The position numbers and the translations under genes were made by a program. The notes beneath the pieces are model-generated. The model made no database searches. It was given only the letters and a program-made list of their open reading frames with translations, and was not told where the DNA came from. Shown here one piece after another: positions 21,552 through 32,409 of a stretch of 64,000 nucleotides of DNA. The stretch is from Theileria orientalis strain Shintoku (Eukaryota > Apicomplexa > Aconoidasida > Piroplasmida > Theileriidae), in NCBI RefSeq assembly GCF_000740895.1, contig NC_025263.1, positions 124,001-188,000 on the forward strand, in the 5' to 3' direction. Each line of letters starts with the position of its first letter. The stretch's first letter is position 1.

Positions 21552-24500
21552 TTATGAAGTGGCTGTATGAGGTGGCGGCGGCTCCGCGGGCTCCGGCTCC
21601 AGGTTGGGGAACACTACTTTTAGCACGTCGAAGAACAGGCTTTTCAGCGAGTCTGACGACGAGAACGTGTGTGCCAGCAGGGACGACAGCACGTACTCCC
21701 CTGGCGTTACTTTTCCAAAGTCCACCTGCTCCTTCACTGCCTCCAGACACGCCTTGAGCTCCGCGTCGTTTTTGAAGTGGTTTTTGCACGACTCCGGCGC
21801 CATCTTCAGTTCCGGCGAAGTCAGCAGCACCAGTATGAAGTTTTTCAGCGCCTCCAGGTACGTATCTCTGCTGATTCCCGTGTGTATCTACACATTTTTT
21901 ACTCCTTCCTAACTCACCTCTCCGTTGCTCGGTATTATCACGTTCAGCACGTACTGTGTGAATACCAGCAGTCTCTTTACGCAATTGTGTTCGCACACTT
22001 CCTTGTGATCGCTACGGAACAATTAGTGTGGTATTGCTGCTACTAATACACCTAGTGGTACAACTAATGCTCGTGATACCTAGTAAACAACTACTTCTGG
22101 TGGTACCTAGTAATACAACTACTGTTAATACTAGCTAACTAATTAGTTGCTCACTATAGCAGGCACTCCAGACTGCTTCCCGACGCCTTCAGCGCCTCCT
22201 CCGGCGCCTCCTCCTGGTGGTCCGTCATCAGCTCGTTCAGCTTCGACAGCAGCGCGTGGCACACCAGGTTCGTCGCGGCCGCCTTCCTCGTCGCCAGGTC
22301 GTTGTAGTCGCTGAAGGCGTAGTTGTTGATGTACTCGCTCAGGAACCTCGTCATCCACTGCTCGCCTCCCTCGTTTGTGTGCTCCGGGGTCTGGAACGGG
22401 TTCGCCAGGCGGTAGTTGTTGTTCGCGCTGCTCCTGTCCCTCCTCTTCTCTCTCAGCGGCTTCTCCGTTTCTGGGGGCAGCGGGTAACTGAAGTTGTGCG
22501 TCAGCATTGGCGCCAGTACGTGGTCGAATATTCTCGAGACTTGCGACGTGAAGCTGCACCTCGTTTCCGGGTACTTCTGCTGCAGCAGCAGCTTGTTGAG
22601 CCCCTTGATTGCTTCGTTCGATATCTCCCGCGGCCCTATTGAGAATAGTATTGACAGCGAGTGCAGTGAGAGCAGCCACAGGCGCTCCAGGTTTTCCTTG
22701 TTTTCATCTCCTGCGAACGAGTTGAACTCTATCAACAGCTGTATTGCTAGCAGGTTTTCCGCGTACTTCTCCTTCACGTTCTTCTGGTCTTGCCCTGGCG
22801 CAGAGCCGTGCTTCCTTTGGTTCGAGGCCGTCCCCTCCTTCTCGGGCACCATTGTCTTGTTCGAGTACAGCCCTATTGACAGGAGCGTCTGCGCCGTCAG
22901 TCTCGCCACGTACTCGTCGTTCCAGGACAGACACTTGCTTCTTCGCAGCAGCAGCGTCAGTATTGAGCCGCTCGTCTTCGACGTCTCCTTTCTGAACTGC
23001 TCCGTTCCGAAGGGCAGGTACGGGTTAACCATTCTCTGTATTGCGCACATCATGATCGTCACTATGTACTTGTTCTTCGCTATGCACGCGCTGTCTGCCA
23101 GGTTGTACATCAGCTTCTCCATCGGGTCCAGGTACGCGTTGAACGTCTTGTTTTCGAAGTTGATGAACAGGTGCAACAGCCACGTGCTCAGGTCCATAAG
23201 CGTGCCGTCCAGCTTACAGTTTTGGTTGCCGGTTGGGTCTGTGTTAGAGTTAGCGTTTTGGTTAGCGTCTAGGTTCGAATGTGGGTTCAGGTTTAGGTTC
23301 CCGTCTGGGTTAGAGTTTTGGTTCCCGTCTGGGTCGGGGTATGGGCCATCGCCAGGACTTGTGCCAACGCTCCCATTCACGTTGAAACTGCTCGCCTCGT
23401 CCTTATTAAACGTCCTCTCCCTCCTGTGGCTTGCGCCCGATTTACCCGAGGCCGCTCCCGGCCTTTCCGCGTGCCTGCTCCTGGACGTCGGCGACTCCAT
23501 GTCCTTGTGGTCGTTGAAGTAATCCACGAACCAGAGCACCAGGTTCAGCAGTATGAATGCCACGTAGTTGCTCAGCGGCTCCTCCATGCCCTCGTGCTCG
23601 TACTCGCTCCGCACGTACTCCGGGCCCGCCATCGCGTCCTTGAGGCCGAACCGTGCGTAGATCTCCTCCTTAGAGGGCAGGTGCTCCAGCGCGCTCTTCA
23701 CCACCAGCTTCCTCGACAGGTTGTAGAACACCTCTACGAAGCAGCGCAGCAGCTGCCTCCTCTTCTCCTCTCGGCTCGTCGTACCACTCGTCGCACCACT
23801 GGTTGTTCCGTTTGTCGTACCACTTGTCGTACCACTCGCAGTTCCACTGGTTCCACTGGTTCCAGTCGTCAGGACATGCAGCGCCAGCCTCGAGAATATG
23901 CCCAGGTTGAATATTGCCGATATTTTCGCTCTGAACCTGTCCAGCTCCATCACGTTCGGGTCCAGTATGTTTCCGAAGCTGTCCCTTTCTCTGAAGCTGT
24001 CTCGGTCCCTCGGACTCTCCTGGAATGGCACGAGCACCTTGAATATGTTCCTCGTTATCACTGCCAGGAACTGCTTGAACGACTTAAGCTCCGCGTTCGT
24101 GATAGTGCCCATGAAGAGGTCGTCCAGCTTATATATGTTCAGGAAGGCCAGCCTCAGGTTGATGTACGTCAGGATTGGCGGCAGCAGCTCCTCTCTGTCC
24201 GACTCGCTCGAGAGCGTCTTCGTCACGTTGTTGATCGTCGCCTCGTCCTCGCTCGAGTAGATCGGGCTGAACTTGTTCCTCAGCAGGTACACGTCGAAGA
24301 ACTTGTTTTGCAGCAGGTCCTTCGTGCTCATCTGCACGTCGAACAGGAACAGGAACGTCTCGTCGCACTCGCCGTCTGCCTCCTTCTTTCCTCCCTTCGC
24401 GCCCTCCGTTCCGTAGCCCACCTTCGTGAACGGCATCAGGTTCGAGAGTCCGACCAGCCAGTTGCTCGTTCTTCTATCCGTCAGCCTCTTGAAGCGTATG

Positions 24501-27500
24501 CTCGGCACCGTCAGGTCACTCCAGTACGACGAGAACAGCCTCCCGTCTCCGTCGAGCGCTCCGAAGGTCGCCGGGAGCAGGTTCAGGCAGTAGAGCCTCG
24601 TCACGATGTCCAGAGCCTTCGCCCAGGACTTCGTGTCGAAGTGCTCCGAGGCCAGCGCCATCACGTTGAGTGCGAACGATATCGATATCTGACACTTGTA
24701 GCCCAGCCCGTAACTCACGTCCACGCTGGTGAGCTGGAAGACCTCGTTCATGAGCTCGTGGTTTCCGTGCTTCAGCGCCACTCTCACCAGCAGCCACAGC
24801 AGCTCCACTATCTTCTTAAGCATCTCGATCGTTCTGCAGTTGCTGAAGAGGTTGTCCAGCACTTCCAGCAGCCTGCTTTCCAGCAGCTCCTCCAGCAGCT
24901 TCAGCTTCAGGTGCGCGCTTCCGTCCGTCGAGCCCAGCACCAGCCTTTGCGCCGCTCTCTTCTTCCTCGTCTCCTCGTCTCCCTTTTCCTCATGTCTCGT
25001 CAGCTGCACGTACTGCGAGAGCTTATTCTGTCTCTGCAGCACGTAGTCTGACCACAGGTACGGCTCATACTTGCTGTTGTTCGGGCTATGTGTCGAGTGC
25101 AGCTTTATTTCGTGGTACTTGATCGTGTTGTATATGTCCTTCAGGAACTCCGTCGAGAAGTTTTTTCCGTCGTTCGTTCCTCTGTTGTTCCTTATAAAGT
25201 CCTCCAGCTTCATCTTATTTTTGATCTGGTTGTTGTGCAGGTCCGTGTTAAGCATGATGATCGAGTAGCAGAGCACGAATATTGCGTTGTAGTCCTGTAT
25301 GTATGCGAACCCGTTCTTGTTTTCTATCTTCACCTTGGTTGACGTCGGCCCCTGGTCGTTCACCTGACTTTCCGTCCAGATCGAGCCTATTGACTGCTGT
25401 GCTGAGGCGCTGTTGCTCTTGCTGACCAACGCGTGCTCCACCGTGTTCCTAGATGACTCCGTCCCTCCCGACCTCTGCGTGCTTTCTTCTCTGTTAGCGC
25501 CCTCAGCCTCCGCGTTTGAGGCCGGTATCGAGTCGTTGTACGTCGTCTGCGTCTCCAGCGTCACCGGCGTGTTCTTCAGGTACTCGCATATTTTGCGGTA
25601 GTTTTCAGAGCTCACCAGCCCCTCAGTGTCGTTTGCCAGGAAGTAGTCATACATCTCCGTGTTGCTCGTCCAGCTGCTCGCCTCTCGAAGCTCGCTGTGA
25701 TCCGGCTCGTCTCCCACCCAATGCTCACTCGAGCCTCTCATGTTATTCAGACTCACTGACGTCAGCGCCGTCTGTTTGCAGTTCTGCTGTATCGCCTTGT
25801 ACTTGTGGTAGAACTCCTCCTGGATCACCCACCTCGCCATCTTCAGCTCATCTGTCTCCTCCTCAGCCTGCTCTCCTTCTACCATACTTCCTCTTCTTCC
25901 GCTCTCCTTCGTCTGCTCCACCAGTGGCTGCGCTGTGAAGTACACCTTCGAGAATATCTCTATCAGTCTTTCTATTTGCTGCGATTCTCCTGGGAGCCTG
26001 AACGACGACAGGAACAGTCTTATTGCCATAACTATTGGCATTCCTGCGAAGTGGTTAAGTTCGCAGAAGGTTCTTCTCACTTTGTCCATGAACTCCTGGT
26101 TTTTGTGCGTCGCCAGGTATTCTCCCACCTTATTCATGTCCAGCTCCGGCGCGTTTTTAAGGAATACTGCCACTTCCTTTTCCGTGTAATTTTTCGAGAA
26201 TACTCCCATCTCTCTTCCTCTTTCCATCCACTTGTTCGACTTTGCCTCGTTAAACTCTATACTACATTCTACTAATTTATCTTTGTAAGCTCTCTCTTTC
26301 AGCTTATCGTACTCCGTGTGTGTCTGCTGTGCGGTGATACACCCGTTCGGGTTCGTGTTAATGTACAACTTGTGGTCCGTCAGCATGTACTTGATTATGC
26401 TCTGGATTACTCCAAGTGCGAAGTACTCCGTGTTAATCTGCGGCATTGCTTCTCCTGCTCCTGAAATCGCTTTGTATTGCTGGGTCGTCTTCTTCGTCGT
26501 CGTCTTCATCGGCGTCGTCTTCTTCGCCTTCGCCTGATCCGACTTACTTGTGCTGTAGTCTCCTTCGCAGTTCGATATGCATCCTAGCAGACACTTAACC
26601 AGCGCTCCGTACACGTTCGTGCACTTCAGGTCACAGTCGTAGTTCAAATACAGCTCCACCAACATGTCTGCGTTTCTCGCAAATTCTCCCAGGAACTCCA
26701 TGTTCATCTCCACTATGTCCGCTCTCGTTCTCTTCGGCTCCATCACATGTGCCGTCACTGACGATATCAGGTGACTTATAAACAGCTCCATTTGCGCCTT
26801 CAGGTTATATCTGAAGTTATTGAACAGGTTTCTCAGACTCCTCAGCACCAGCGAGTACATTGTTATCGAATCCGTGAATATCAGCTTATACATTGAGTGC
26901 GTCAGGTGTGCTTGCATGATCGGCACCATGTTCGCGTTTGACAGGTTCACCAGGTTCCACTCCAGTGCGTTTAGCATAACGCCCAGGCCCATTCTTTTCA
27001 TTTCTTCTGTGAACTCGTTGAAGTACGTCGGCGTGCTCGTCAGACCGTTCAGTATCGGCGTCAGGTGTGCTCTCAGCGACATCATCGTGTCTCTGTCTCC
27101 TATGTACAGGTACGTATCCTCCATGTGGTAGCCCAGGTAGTTGAACTGGTTCGTCAGTCCCGTCATCAGGCTCACGTACAGGAATATGCTATTTACTCTG
27201 CGATAAAAATCCTATTCGTTTTTATCTTCCTTTCCACTCACCGTTTCGTATCTTTCGTATCTTCTTTCGTTCCCGAAGGCGCTCAGCAGCACTTCGTTCA
27301 TCTTCGTGTACATAACCTTTTTGTAGAACGAGTTTTTATTCCTGTTACTCCTACACGATTTTTTTTAACTTTTAACTTACATCAGCGTCATGAACCTCTT
27401 CAGCATGCTGCACGTGTTCTCGTTGTTCACCATGTTCCCGTAGTGCGATCTGTATATGCTTCCAATGCAGTCGAACGCCTTAAACAGCAGAAACTAAAGT

Positions 27501-28037
27501 GCTCTGTTAATTTCCCGACTTACGTCCTCCTTCAGCTCCGATGCGCTGCTGAAGCAATTCAACACTTCTCCAAACATCTTGTTCATCGACTCGTACGCCT
27601 CCTCCTCTTCGAAACACAGTAGATCGCTCTTTGCCATGTTTGTCAGTGCTACACGTTTTTATCACCTTCCTCTTCTTACCGTCCACACACATTATAAGCA
27701 GTTTTATGTGTCTGTTGTCGAACGTCTTGAACACTTCAAAAAACGGCTCCAGGTGCTCCATCTCCAAATGTTTCGACTCATCTTCTTCTGCTGATGCCAA
27801 TTTTTTAAATTTTTTTATCAATTTCTGCTCATTTGTCTTCAGGACTGTTGCGTCTGCTCCTAAAATTGGCACCAGATTTGACGTTGCTGAGTATCCTGAG
27901 ATATTGTTCACGTACGATCTTAAAACCGACAATACATTGTATGCATCGTTTTTTATAACTCGAATTGCTAGGCTTCTGTTAAGATAGTTCCTATTTGCCG
28001 TTGATGCGTCAAGGGATTCTGTTTCTTCCCTTTCCAT
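21552..28037 (-). CDS. Large Sec7-domain ARF guanine-nucleotide exchange factor
   Basis: Seven exons (minus): 28037-27680, 27648-27524, 27493-27381, 27350-27242, 27211-22155, 22011-21918, 21887-21552; introns 31, 30, 30, 30, 143 and 30 nt; 2063 residues. It should load GTP onto ARF for vesicle coat recruitment at the Golgi. The Sec7 domain contains the catalytic Glu loop FRLPGESQQIERL near residue 640 and the second motif YSIIMLNTDLHNNQIKNKM near 885. These motifs are normally under 60 residues apart; here a polar insertion of about 190 residues separates them. Residues YS, D and M in the second motif fit brefeldin-A-sensitive GEFs (inference). N-terminal DCB/HUS-like and C-terminal helical regions match BIG/GBF architecture. 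Two low-complexity tracts lie near residues 1350-1380 and 1525-1565. The first four introns are all 30-31 nt. Confidence 0.93.
22050..22121. repeat. Three imperfect ~27-nt repeats in an ARF-GEF intron
   Basis: The unit ACCTAGTxxxACAACTA starts at 22050, 22078 and 22105 within the 143-nt intron 22012-22154. This minisatellite-like array explains why this intron is nearly five times longer than most others in the gene. Confidence 0.65.
23221..23345 (-). repeat. Asn/Asp/Pro-rich degenerate coding repeat
   Basis: Degenerate six-residue units of the DGNxNxNP type inside the ARF-GEF coding sequence. It is a low-complexity insertion, typical of apicomplexan proteins. Confidence 0.7.
23778..23871 (-). 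repeat. GTTSGT-type coding repeat
   Basis: Tandem four-residue units (SGTT/SGTA/NGTT) in the ARF-GEF, encoded by a degenerate 12-bp DNA repeat. Likely a length-variable linker. Confidence 0.75.
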
Positions 28038-28537
28038 TTATTTGAAATATTGTTTAAATTACACCAGCTGTCTAATAATTCATACGTTTAGTTACTTCGG
28101 TCAACTTTAATTAAAGTCGATACAAAAATTAAAATAACTTTATGGGTTCTTTTTAATATTTATTAAAATTTTCACATTTATATAATACTACAATCATATA
28201 ATTACTTACATTTAAAACATTATACACAATTAAAATTACGATTTTGTTTTTATTCTCTTTTTCAGTCTTATCAACACCACATGTGTAATGCTTTTCTTTC
28301 ATTATTTATTCAATATTGGCATAGAATCCTCTATTTACTAGTTCTATCCATTTACACATAATTGTTATATATACACATGTCGCAACTAATTTAACATTTT
28401 TTCACATATTGTATCATAAATTATAACATCATAAACATTCATTTTTTTTATTTTCTGTAAAATATATTAAGCTCAAGTTTGTTTTAAATTATATTTTAAA
28501 CAGTAAATAAAATAAACCTTATTCCTTACTATTCACT
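28038..28537. other. Divergent promoter region, ARF-GEF / RabGGTase alpha
   Basis: A 500-bp AT-rich gap between divergent starts without coding potential. It includes a perfect 14-bp palindrome, ACTTTAATTAAAGT, at 28104-28117, 67 bp upstream of the ARF-GEF ATG. Nothing else stands out. Confidence 0.6.
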
Positions 28538-30882
28538 ATGCACGGAATTCGGCGGGAAGATTTTTACAAAAACCCTGAAGAAGGTGAAGCCTTCAAGTCT
28601 AAACTTGAAAAGGGATACAAACTTCTCGACGCCTTTGTAGATTATTGTTCGAAGATGGACACCAATAAATTTATTGACTCCTTTCTCAAACACGTTTCTG
28701 ATTCTGACGGCAAAATGTTTCAACTCTCGTCTGCCATAATAGAATTCATGCCAGAGTTTACACCTTCCTGGAATTACAGAAAAAAATACATCGTGATATC
28801 GAAATCAGCGGATAAAAATGCTTTAGTGGACTCATTGATGGGTGAGAGGCAACTAACGGAGAAAAGTTTAAAGGCCAATCCGAAGAGCTACTCAATATGG
28901 CATCACCGTCTTTGGACGATGAGTTTCCTTTTCATACTAAAGTTAGTTTTAACTGAATCAACGTGTTTTAGAGTTGAAAATATATCTGAAATGTTGCTGG
29001 AGGAATATAAATTGTGTTTTAAATTATTTCAATTTGACGGGAGGAACTTTCATTGCTGGAGCTACTTTAACTACATAACACACTATTTCAAGTTGTTGAA
29101 TACCGGCACTGGTAAGAGCTTATATTATTGTTTACTGTGGACATGACTTAATGTATTTGTAGACCTGGACAAAATGGTCTACGAAGACATTTTAAATTTA
29201 ATCAACGAAAACTTTTCTAATTACTCGGCCTGGTATAGTAAATCTAATTTGCCCTCCGCAAACACTTCAACAAAGGACGACCTAGAGCTCGTTAAACAGG
29301 TGCTGTACACTGAGCCGAAAGACCAATCTTTATGGAACTACTACAATTGGCTATTGTTCAAAAAGAACACACTCAACCACTAGTATGTTAAAACGATTTT
29401 TTTATAATACACATGTGTTTTTAGTCTAGTTTATACCTGTTATTTGGATGAAAAAAAGCAAATCAATTTGTTTTTTAACTCTCCAGTAAGGCTGGAGTCA
29501 GGTACAAGTGGTTTTTATAGTAAAGGTAAAGTGGATGAATTTAATAAATTTTTAGACAAAGGAAAAGTTAAAGGAAACTGGATAAAATCTAACTTGTATT
29601 TAAAAAATATAAATATTTTGCTTTAGGAGATATGGACTTGCGTATATTTGGACATTTGAATTTGAATCAGACCAAGAAATAGACAGGTAAATCACATTGG
29701 TAACTTATCTTTACTTTAGGCTATCTAAAGTTGAGTTGATAGTTTTGTTGAACAACCGAACAAGCCAACGATTTTATTCAAATTTGTTGAGCAAGCCAAT
29801 TTATGCTAATTATAAAGGAGAGTCAACCAATTCTCTCGAGAATTATGAACGTTTATTTGAGGATGATCAATTAAAGTTGGTCTATTCCGCTACCCATAAG
29901 CACCAATTTGATTTGGAAAGCTTTGAAGTGTTTGAAAGAGACTGTAGTAAAAACTGGGTTGAAACTAACAAGTATGAAAAGCCAGTTAAACTGAGAAATG
30001 AACTTGTATGTCTTGGAGACAACATCACTTTTAAGACCCTGGAGGAACAATTGGAAGTTGTTGATGAACTGATATCGTTTGACGGTGAATCGAAGTATTT
30101 ACTAATTGCAAAGTATTTTTTAAATTTAAATAGACCGTATTTATAGGCTTAAATTGCTGGAGTATTTGGAAAGGGACGAGGACTCAGAGTTACTGTTTGA
30201 AAAATTGGCTGTTCTGGATCCCCTGAGGAAACGCTACTACTACGAAATGTTAACAAAGTACAAGGCCAGGTTACTTAATTACTGAATTAATGCTTTAATA
30301 GGTCGGCGATAAGGACGTCTAATGACCCCTTAAATCTCAACTTGAGCAATATGTCACTCTCAAACCTAGAATTTAATAATTTGTCTACGTGTTACGGATT
30401 CACACATCTGGATCTCAGTCACAATAAACTGACTTATAGGTTTGAGTAGGACACTCACAACGTCTATTTAGCTCAATTTCCAACATTGGGTCCTTTTTAT
30501 TGCTTCTGGAAACACTCGACTTGTCAGACAACAGGTTAAAGAGTCTCACAGAGGTTGTTAAACTACTACGTGGTCTACCTCGACTAAAAAGGTTAGTTTT
30601 GAGTAATTTCATTTTCTACCAGATTAAACTTATCCAATAACCCCTTGAACACTGTGAATTATGAAACTAGTTTGGATTCTCAATTGAGGTAATAATAATT
30701 TTATGATTTAAACTTTCAGTGAAATCAATTTATCGAACACCCCTATATGCTCCGATTTAGCTTCAAAAGGCTTAGAAGGAAGGTCAGAAAGTAGTGTTGT
30801 GTTCGGATGCTACCTTGCAAAGATGGGTTTTAATGAGCATAGTCAGACATATGATTTGCATTTGTACAAAATTGAGAAGTAA
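28538..30882 (+). CDS. RABGGTA: Rab geranylgeranyltransferase alpha subunit with LRR tail
   Basis: Twelve exons: 28538-28941, 28972-29111, 29163-29382, 29425-29525, 29556-29595, 29627-29686, 29720-30112, 30147-30269, 30302-30439, 30472-30591, 30623-30688, 30720-30882; introns 30, 51, 42, 30, 31, 33, 34, 32, 32, 31 and 31 nt; 655 residues. The protein begins with the family's HGIRR, then prenyltransferase alpha repeats (PSWNYRKK, YSIWHHRLW, NFHCWSYFNYI, QSLWNYYNWLL). A diverged insert region follows with AYIWTFEFES. The C-terminus is leucine-rich repeats (LDLSHNKLTY, LDLSDNRLKSL, LNLSNNPLN). With the beta subunit it prenylates Rab GTPases. The insert plus LRR layout is like animal and plant alpha subunits, not yeast Bet4. 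Nine of eleven introns are phase 2. Introns 1 and 4 (30 nt) contain no stop in frame. Confidence 0.92.
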
Positions 30883-32361
30883 CTACACACAGGCCCGAAA
30901 ATTGGGATCTAATGTCACAGTCACACATTACACGTAACGTATCAACGTCCAATATCATTTTATATTATAAAACGAGTTAGAAGTCAGCGCATACGTGCTA
31001 TGAATACGATAAAGTGCTAAATACATAACGATGTGCATGAACCGGTGTATATGGAAAAATCTTCCAAGGAAGGTCGGAAATGGTTTAACAGTCGTTTTAA
31101 AAGCAAATAAAATCGATTTATACGATAAATAGGTTTAACTTGTTGAAATGTGTATGTTAGACAGGTGGTGGCACAGTCAGGCACACATTTTTCGAATTTT
31201 TGATAAAGGACATAAACTGCTTACACATGTAGTCAAACCGCTAATATAATAAATTTACAAGGTGTTATATGTATGGAATTAAGCTGGGTTGGAAGAAACC
31301 ACTGAATTTAACCCATTTATAGTTGAGAATCAAAAATTTCCTAAGGTGGCAATGTAGTAAAAGTTTGGAAGACAATACAGTTTAAATATTTTTTACTTTT
31401 TTCCTTATTTTTACCTGAAAATTTAGGGATTTTCGAGCCCGTTGACGCTAGGGACATAATAACATGATATTGGGGGATTCGGCTGAAGGAATTTGGGGTG
31501 TAAGGCTGGATAACTTGTCTGCATTCTCTTTAGTTTGTTTACACCTTTTTCATTGACAGACTGGAATACTCACTTGAGACTAATTGCGGTCTTTTAGGGT
31601 TTTCATTTTCAGTTCTGTAGTCTGTTATTCTGTTTTCTATGGTGTAATGAGACGCTTCTACTCTTTTCGTTGACACTCAATCTTGCAACTACACATCGCT
31701 GAGATTTTTGTCAAGAAGGGTTCAAGATACACCGTTTTATCCTTTTTTGAGGCAATGGTTTGATTTATTGAGTTTATGTATTTTTATTCACTGTGGACAG
31801 TAAATTTTGGTTTTTATAATCTCACCTTTAAAACTTCTTTCCATAGGCTTTTACTAATTCCTGAAGTTTAATTTAAACTTTTTGTAAATTTAAATTTCGC
31901 TTTTAACGATTTTTAAAAGTTGAGTAAATGAGTTTTAATAAACTGATTGTATTCTAGTTGTTTCTCAAAATTAATGTTTCCACACTGTTTCCATTTGGAA
32001 TGTTCACTCACCACTTGTATTTCATTCTAACGCCATTTCGAAATTGAAATGCTTCACATTTGTTTGGAGTCTTTGTACTTTATTTTACACAACCCATCAC
32101 GTCATTTTATTCTTTACAACTCACTAATGCTATTTTCACCTGATTTGTTTGAAATAAACAAATTAACTTAATGGATTATTACAACTACAACACCTTTTAA
32201 ACTTAGCACATACCGCAAGGATACTTGTTAATTCACTTAATGCGAGTATCAACACACCTTTTCAGTTTTCAGCTTTAATCGTTCGCTTATTCACTAAATT
32301 TTAGTTTCACACACTCTGAAACTTAGAGTTTACTTTAAATTCACATTCACATTTTAATATA
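30883..32361. other. Long gene-free interval upstream of the ApiAP2 gene
   Basis: The largest gap in the window, about 1.5 kb, between RABGGTA and the ApiAP2 gene on the same strand. Base composition is more balanced than in other gaps, and no coding frame of note was found. It probably contains a long promoter and 5' leader; a non-coding RNA cannot be excluded by eye. Confidence 0.55.
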
Positions 32362-32409
32362 ATGAAAATTAGGATTTTTAACTTTAAGGGCTACGGTTGT
32401 TTTACATGA
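32362..32409 (+). promoter_or_regulatory. uORF overlapping the ApiAP2 start codon
   Basis: ATG at 32362 opens a 15-codon frame (MKIRIFNFKGYGCFT) whose TGA at 32407-32409 overlaps the main ATG at 32406 in the string ATGATG. This geometry can permit termination-reinitiation. It is only relevant if the transcript starts upstream of 32362. Confidence 0.5.

Noticed and set aside
23318..25051. 577-codon plus-strand frame inside the ARF-GEF gene
   Set aside because: Antisense shadow of a GC-rich exon; composition dominated by Arg, Gln, Val and Leu, and no domain.
30883..32361. tRNA or other classical RNA gene in the long gap
   Set aside because: No B-box-like GGTTCGAATCC or cloverleaf was found by eye; a covariance-model search would be decisive.
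32397..32405. Non-ATG upstream extension of the ApiAP2 frame
   Set aside because: Begins at TTG; the first ATG is at 32406.
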